This document shows positions 61,370-64,000 of a stretch of 64,000 nt of DNA, piece by piece (the stretch's first letter is position 1; the number at the start of each line of letters is the position of its first letter). The notes under the pieces were generated by a model. The model made no database searches. It saw only the letters and a program-made list of their open reading frames with translations, and was not told the origin of the DNA. Position numbers and translations under genes: made by a program. Location: positions 448,943 to 512,942 of the forward strand of contig NZ_SSON01000075.1 of NCBI RefSeq assembly GCF_029871245.1, written 5' to 3'. This DNA is from Pseudomonas sp. BN102. Its GTDB lineage: Bacteria > Pseudomonadota > Gammaproteobacteria > Pseudomonadales > Pseudomonadaceae.

Positions 61370-61385
61370 TCGTCCATCCGGACGA
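61370..61385 (+). promoter_or_regulatory. Steroid-regulon operator dyad, site 13 (fadE30 operon)
   Basis: TCGTCC-ATCC-GGACGA, a perfect inverted repeat and the best match of all, ending 77 bp before the ATG at 61462. Confidence 0.75.
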
Positions 61386-61461
61386 TTCCCCGCCCCGAGC
61401 AAGCCGCCAGACTCCTCCCCACCGGGGGCGCGCGCCCCCAGAACGACAAGAAGGCAGCCTT

Positions 61462-62619
61462 ATGGAATTCGCGTTCAGCGATGAGCAGGAGATGATCCGC
61501 GAGTCCGCCGAGAGCTTTCTCGCGGATGTATCCGACTCCGCCGCCGTGCGGGCGGCCATGGCCAGCGAGTTGGGCCATGACCCCGCCCTCTGGCAGCGCC
61601 TGTGCACCGACATGGTCTGGCCGGCCATCCACATTCCCGAGCAATACGGCGGCCTTGGCCTGGGCTTCGTCGAGCTGGCCATCCTGCTGGAGCAGATGGG
61701 CCGGCGCCTGCTCTGTTCGCCATTCTTCTCCACGGCCTGTCTGGCCACTCCGGCGTTGCTGCTGGCTGGCAGCGAGGCGCAGAAGGCGCACTGGCTGCCA
61801 CAGCTGGCCGACGGCAGCCTGACCGCCACCCTGGCTTACGCCAGTAATGACAGGAACGGCCTGGACGCCGTGCAGGCGGGTTTCCGCAGCGAGGGCCGCG
61901 GTTTCGTGATTGACGGTCGCCTGCGCCAGGTGGTGGATGGCCACAGCGCCGGCTTGCTGATAGTGGCCGCGCGTGGCAGCCAGGGTGTCACCCTGTTCGC
62001 GGTTGCCGCCGATACGCCCGGCATCCGCCGCCGCCTGCTGCCGACCCTGGACCAGACCCGCAAGCTGGCCGAGCTGGAGTTCAACCACGTCTATGTCGAG
62101 GCCGATGCCCTGCTGGGTACGCCGGGGCAGGGCGGCGAGCTGCTGGAGAAGGTCCTGCAACTGGCCTGCGCGGCCCTTGCCGCGGAACAGACCGGTGGTG
62201 CCCAGCAGGCGCTGGACCTGACCCTGGCCTACAGCGCCGAGCGCCAGCAGTTCGGCCGCGCCATCGCCAGCTTCCAGGCGATCAAGCACCGCGCCGCCGA
62301 CATGATGCTGGAGGTGGAGTGCGCCCGCTCCGCTGCCTACTACGCCGCCTGCGTGGCCGAGGAAGTCCTGGCGCCGAATGGTGACAAGACTGTCGCCGCC
62401 GAATTGCCGCTCGCCGCCGCCCTGGCCAAGTCGCGCTGCTCGGAAGCCTTCTTCCAGTGCGCGGCGGAATCCATCCAGCTGCACGGTGGCGTCGGCTTCA
62501 CCTGGGAGTACGACCCGCATCTCTACTTCAAGCGCGCCCGGGCCAGCGAAGCCCTGTTCGGCGCGCCGTCCTGGCATCGCGAGCGCATCGCCACCGCCCT
62601 CCTGGGGGAAATCGCATGA
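61462..62619 (+). CDS. Acyl-CoA dehydrogenase, small partner of FadE30
   Basis: A 385-residue acyl-CoA dehydrogenase-fold protein (MEFAFSDEQEMIRESAESFLADV; IPEQYGGLGLGFVELAILLEQMGRR; FGRAIASFQAIKHRAADMMLEVECARSAAY; GGVGFTWEYDPHLYFKRARASEALFG). It lacks the full catalytic set of the large partner, as is usual in heteromeric steroid FadE pairs. It is coupled to the next gene by ATGA. The start is the ATG at 61462 with a CAAGAAGG ribosome region. Partner choice is inferred from adjacency. Confidence 0.84.
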   Translation: MEFAFSDEQEMIRESAESFLADVSDSAAVRAAMASELGHDPALWQRLCTDMVWPAIHIPEQYGGLGLGFVELAILLEQMGRRLLCSPFFSTACLATPALLLAGSEAQKAHWLPQLADGSLTATLAYASNDRNGLDAVQAGFRSEGRGFVIDGRLRQVVDGHSAGLLIVAARGSQGVTLFAVAADTPGIRRRLLPTLDQTRKLAELEFNHVYVEADALLGTPGQGGELLEKVLQLACAALAAEQTGGAQQALDLTLAYSAERQQFGRAIASFQAIKHRAADMMLEVECARSAAYYAACVAEEVLAPNGDKTVAAELPLAAALAKSRCSEAFFQCAAESIQLHGGVGFTWEYDPHLYFKRARASEALFGAPSWHRERIATALLGEIA

Positions 62620-63803
62620 AGATCAGTTTCAGTGACGCGGACGAAGCCTTCCGCCTCGAAGTCGCCGCCTGGCTGGCGGACAACCTCTGCGGCGAGTTCG
62701 AACCCTTGCGCTTTCGCGGCGGCCCGGGTGACGAGCACAGCTTTCCGGAAGAGCGCAAAGCCTGGGAGCGCAAGCTCGCCGAGGGCCGCTGGACCTGCGT
62801 AGGCTGGGCGCCCGAGCATGGTGGGCGCGGCCTGACCATCAGCCAGCAGGTGATCTTCCATGAGGAATACGCCCGCGCGGGCGGGCCGGGACGCATGGGC
62901 CACATCGGTGAAGGCCTGGCCGGGCCGACCATCGCTGCCTTCGGTACGGAGGAGCAGAAGCGTCGCCTGCTGCCGGGCATAGTCGCGGGCACCGAGTTCT
63001 GGTGCCAGGGCTATTCCGAGCCCAGTGCCGGCTCGGACCTGGCCAACGTCAAGACTCGCGCCGTGCTGGAGCAGGGCAAGTGGCGCATCAGCGGGCAGAA
63101 GGTCTGGACCTCGCTCGCCCACGAATCCGAGTGGTGCTTCGTGATCGCCCGCACCGAGGCGGGCAGCGTCGGCCACCAGGGGCTGTCCTTCCTGTTGGTG
63201 CCGATGCACCAGCCCGGCGTCACGGTGCGCCCCATCGAGCAGCTCACCGGTACCTCGGAGTTCAACGAGGTGTTCTTCGACGAGGCCGAAACCTGCGCCA
63301 CGAATATCCTCGGCGCGCCCGGCGACGGCTGGAAGATCGCCATGGCCCTGCTCGGTTTCGAGCGCGGCGTGTCTACCCTCGGCCAGCAGATGCTGTTCCA
63401 GAACGAACTGGAAGAAGTCATCCGCATTGCCAAGGCCAATGGCGCGGCCCGCGACCCGCTGCTGCGCCAACGCATCGCCGAAGCCTGGGGCGGGCTGCGC
63501 ATCCTGCGCTACAACTCCCTGCGCATGCTCTCCGGCGCGCAGGACGGCTCGCTGCGCCGCGAGGCGATGATCTACAAGCTGTGCTGGGCCAACTGGCACC
63601 TGGCCCTGGGCAAGCTGGCCATGGACGTACTCGGGCCGGATGCCGAACTGCTGGAAGGCGCGCCGTACCAGCTTGGACGCCTGCAGTCGATGTTCCTCTT
63701 CAGCCGCTCGGACTCCATCTACGGCGGCACCAACGAAATTCAACGCAACATCATCGCCGAACGCGCGCTGGGCATGCCCCGCGAGCCGCGCGTACGCGCC
63801 TGA
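62616..63803 (+). CDS. fadE30: Acyl-CoA dehydrogenase FadE30-like (HIP-CoA dehydrogenase)
   Basis: A 395-residue acyl-CoA dehydrogenase closely resembling mycobacterial FadE30: WLADNLCGEFEPL, the WCQGYSEPSAGSDLANVKTRAV block, the NGQKVWTSLAHESEWCFV-type segment (SGQKVWTSLAH), GAPGDGWKIAMALL, FERGVSTLGQQ and YGGTNEIQRNIIAERALGMPRE. FadE30 oxidises HIP-CoA, the first step of ring C/D beta-oxidation after FadD3. It overlaps the small partner at ATGA and is followed by an SDR like the Rv3559c-fadE30 neighbourhood in M. tuberculosis. Confidence 0.88.
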   Translation: MKISFSDADEAFRLEVAAWLADNLCGEFEPLRFRGGPGDEHSFPEERKAWERKLAEGRWTCVGWAPEHGGRGLTISQQVIFHEEYARAGGPGRMGHIGEGLAGPTIAAFGTEEQKRRLLPGIVAGTEFWCQGYSEPSAGSDLANVKTRAVLEQGKWRISGQKVWTSLAHESEWCFVIARTEAGSVGHQGLSFLLVPMHQPGVTVRPIEQLTGTSEFNEVFFDEAETCATNILGAPGDGWKIAMALLGFERGVSTLGQQMLFQNELEEVIRIAKANGAARDPLLRQRIAEAWGGLRILRYNSLRMLSGAQDGSLRREAMIYKLCWANWHLALGKLAMDVLGPDAELLEGAPYQLGRLQSMFLFSRSDSIYGGTNEIQRNIIAERALGMPREPRVRA

Positions 63804-63817
63804 GTCGAGGAAGAAGC

Positions 63818-64000
63818 ATGAGCAGTGTTCCCACCTACGTTCCCGGCCACGGCCTGCTGCGCGGCAAATCGGTGTTGATCACCGCCGCCGCCGGCGCCGG
63901 CATTGGCTTCTCCGCCGCCCTGCGCGCAGCGGAGGAAGGCTGCCGGGCGTTGATGATCAGCGATATCCACGAGGGCCGCCTGCAGGAGGCGGCGCAGAAG
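63818..64000 (+). CDS. SDR family oxidoreductase, truncated by the window end
   Basis: Only the first 61 codons are in the window. The start is the ATG at 63818, reading MSSVPTYVPGHGLLRGKSV, then the cofactor loop LITAAAGAGIGFSAAL (TxxxGxGxG variant with A in place of one G) and the adenine-binding segment LMISDIHEGRL. The gene follows fadE30 by 14 bp after GAGGAAGAAG, matching the position of an SDR beside fadE30 in mycobacteria. A hydroxyacyl-CoA role in ring C/D degradation is likely, but the catalytic motifs lie beyond the window. Confidence 0.75.
   Translation, partial: MSSVPTYVPGHGLLRGKSVLITAAAGAGIGFSAALRAAEEGCRALMISDIHEGRLQEAAQK

Larger units (their letters stand above)
60660..61461. 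other. Long non-coding region with AT-rich part and repeats
   Basis: Between the AEGG gene and the fadE operon. 60690-60890 is AT-rich, the likely promoter of the AEGG gene. The rest carries a family G half-element (61189-61209), a family A repeat (61237-61336) and the operator (61370-61385). No convincing gene; a 61-codon minus-strand frame at 60851 is rejected. Confidence 0.6.

Overview
The window is about 64 kb of GC-rich DNA, most likely from a Pseudomonas (sensu lato, Metapseudomonas-like) chromosome. Pointers are fusA2 away from any str operon, a LapG-type protease, fused CysN-CysC, Hfq/Crc-type AACAACAA leader motifs and many short palindromic intergenic repeats. The genus call is inference. 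I saw no tRNA, rRNA, CRISPR, insertion sequence or phage gene.

At least 40 of the 56 genes form a steroid catabolic island of the 9,10-seco type. Ring A/B genes: delta4-(5alpha)-ketosteroid dehydrogenase (10.9 kb), 3/17-hydroxysteroid dehydrogenase (12.6 kb), 3-ketosteroid 9alpha-hydroxylase reductase KshB (13.4 kb) and oxygenase KshA (28.2 kb), 3-HSA monooxygenase HsaA/HsaB (8.9 and 10.4 kb), extradiol dioxygenase HsaC (37.6 kb). Ring C/D genes: two FadD3-like CoA ligases (15.6 and 33.6 kb), IpdA, IpdB, IpdC and EchA20 (38.5-42.9 kb), two paired acyl-CoA dehydrogenase loci (42.9-45.2 and 61.5-63.8 kb, the latter with FadE30), a FadA6-like thiolase and many SDRs. DUF1329, DUF1302, YCF48-like and RND/MMPL genes (53.2-59.8 kb) look like an envelope uptake module. 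I do not see HsaD, HsaE-G or a delta1-dehydrogenase here.

Layout: 0.3-7.3 kb flanking or general genes (Mut7-C protein, peroxiredoxin, methyltransferase, GYD, EthD, fusA2, ChaC). 7.5-17.2 kb hsaA/hsaB and ring A/B genes plus a CoA ligase. 17.5-20.0 kb two TeiR-like LuxR regulators. 20.2-28.0 kb a module with its own CysD-CysNC (PAPS synthesis), SRPBCC protein, DUF1214 protein, sulfotransferase, SDR and a DHH/DHHA1 phosphoesterase of the pAp-phosphatase type. 28.2-35.1 kb the kshA operon. 35.1-37.1 kb LapG-like and two small exported proteins. 37.6-48.7 kb the hsaC/ipd/echA20/fadE/fadA operon, ending in a third LuxR regulator. 48.9-59.8 kb transport and accessory genes. 60.3 kb a repeat protein. 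61.5 kb onward the fadE30 operon.

Two things stand out. First, a 16-bp dyad, TMGTCC-N4-GGACKA, occurs 13 times, always 63-99 bp upstream of the first gene of a steroid transcription unit (from EthD at 4 kb to fadE30 at 61 kb), including both LuxR genes and cysD. It looks like the operator of a single steroid regulon and I know of no description of it. Second, because that operator also precedes cysD, the SRPBCC gene and the DUF1214-sulfotransferase operon, steroid breakdown here seems coupled to a self-contained PAPS cycle: make PAPS, transfer sulfate, destroy PAP. AACAACAA-type motifs in nine leaders suggest a further layer of Crc/Hfq catabolite repression.
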